NCBI RefSeq assembly: GCF_018324205.1
Contig: NZ_AP023356.1
Location: forward strand, 8,748,501 to 8,812,500
Reading direction: 5' to 3'
Length of the DNA stretch: 64,000 nucleotides
DNA from: Actinoplanes ianthinogenes
GTDB lineage: Bacteria > Actinomycetota > Actinomycetes > Mycobacteriales > Micromonosporaceae
Shown: positions 63,681 to 64,000 of the stretch, one piece after another
Numbering within the stretch: position 1 is the stretch's first letter
Layout of the letters: each line of letters opens with the position of its first letter
Translations under genes and position numbers: made by a program
The notes under the pieces: model-generated
Database searches by the model: none
What the model saw: the letters and a program-made list of their open reading frames with translations, nothing else
Told to the model about the DNA's origin: nothing

Positions 63681-64000
63681 ATGAGTGACTTCCAGGCCAT
63701 CGCTGACCGGGTGGAGATCGACGCGTTGCGCGCCGAGTTCACCGACTGCGTGATGACGCGCGACTACGATCGGGCGGCGTCGCTGTTCACCGAGGACGGC
63801 GCGCTGCGCATGCCGAACATCCCGGCCGAGTTGGTCGGCCGGGAGCAACTGCGGGCGTGGGGCCGCAAGGTGCCCGAGATCGTCGACTTCCTGCTGCAGA
63901 ACAGCCACCCCGGCTATCTGCGGATCGACGGGGACGCCGCGGTCGGCCGCACGTACATGCAGGAGCTGGGCCGGGGCCGCGACGGCCGGGTGGAGCTGAA
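63681..64000 (+). CDS. SnoaL-like / NTF2-fold protein, 5' part only
   Basis: The gene runs off the right edge after 106 codons. It begins MSDFQAIADRVEIDALRAEF, then TDCVMTRDYDRAASLFTEDG and LVGREQLRAWGRKVPE, a typical SnoaL_4/NTF2-like start, with the second half of the fold (GDAAVGRTYMQELGRG) beginning before the edge. Function cannot be read. It lies 52 bp after the ADP-ribosylglycohydrolase on the same strand. Confidence 0.75.
   Translation, partial: MSDFQAIADRVEIDALRAEFTDCVMTRDYDRAASLFTEDGALRMPNIPAELVGREQLRAWGRKVPEIVDFLLQNSHPGYLRIDGDAAVGRTYMQELGRGRDGRVEL

Overview
The window is a 64 kb piece of a GC-rich actinobacterial chromosome. I infer a Micromonosporaceae-type organism such as Actinoplanes, from strong G/C bias at third codon positions, ClpC, ECF42-type sigma factor, Pls-type synthetase, F420/PPOX-type flavoprotein, AlkB hydroxylase and many genes starting directly downstream of a TANNNT box. 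Genes are packed tightly: no gene-free stretch exceeds 300 bp. I see no tRNA, rRNA, CRISPR array, insertion sequence or phage genes.

Layout. 1-8.5 kb: a truncated D/R/A-rich protein, a TetR regulator, a CHAT protease with a coupled small partner, an alkane hydroxylase, a DUF1330 protein, an ECF42 sigma factor with its YCII partner, and a DUF2199 protein. 8.5-14.7 kb: a secreted seven-repeat RCC1 propeller under a CebR/CelR-like operator, two exported proteins, a VOC protein, and a large LuxR-type (LAL) regulator translationally coupled to a small MHPE protein. 14.7-21.9 kb: a four-gene operon with a membrane protein, an HEFGH metallopeptidase, a paralogue whose catalytic motif is destroyed, and a 1130-residue TPR protein. 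This is the best candidate for an undescribed system.

22-29.5 kb: a GNAT protein, a tandem-repeat membrane protein, glutathione peroxidase, an HxlR/quinone-reductase pair, a hydrolase-like protein lacking its nucleophile, patatin, a SnoaL-like protein and a methyl-accepting protein operon. 29.8-37.5 kb: a Pls-type membrane synthetase with a lysine-like specificity code coupled to an M1 peptidase, then ClpC. 37.7-41.1 kb: an unknown protein, a PF04672-type methyltransferase, and an ECF sigma factor with its membrane partner. 41.2-44.4 kb: an Lgt-like / radical SAM / small membrane protein operon sharing a 24-bp divergent leaderless promoter region with a membrane protein.

44.4-55.8 kb: MarR/SnoaL, a membrane protein with a degenerate metallopeptidase motif, an enolase-superfamily enzyme, HIT-like, GNAT and helical-repeat proteins, a frameshifted DUF2625 gene, a small Pro/Asp-rich protein, a class A beta-lactamase, a second MHPE gene, an AraC regulator, an FAD oxidase, a RibD-type remnant, a PPOX flavoprotein and an APH-like kinase. 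55.8-64 kb: a hybrid histidine kinase coupled to an unknown gene, MOSC, PadR with a membrane partner, a secreted beta-propeller, ADP-ribosylglycohydrolase and a truncated SnoaL-like gene.

Two threads run through the window. Peptidase folds recur, in both active and inactivated forms. A 110-bp regulatory block with three conserved segments at fixed spacing occurs twice, 37 kb apart, each time in front of a paralogous MHPE gene next to a regulator.
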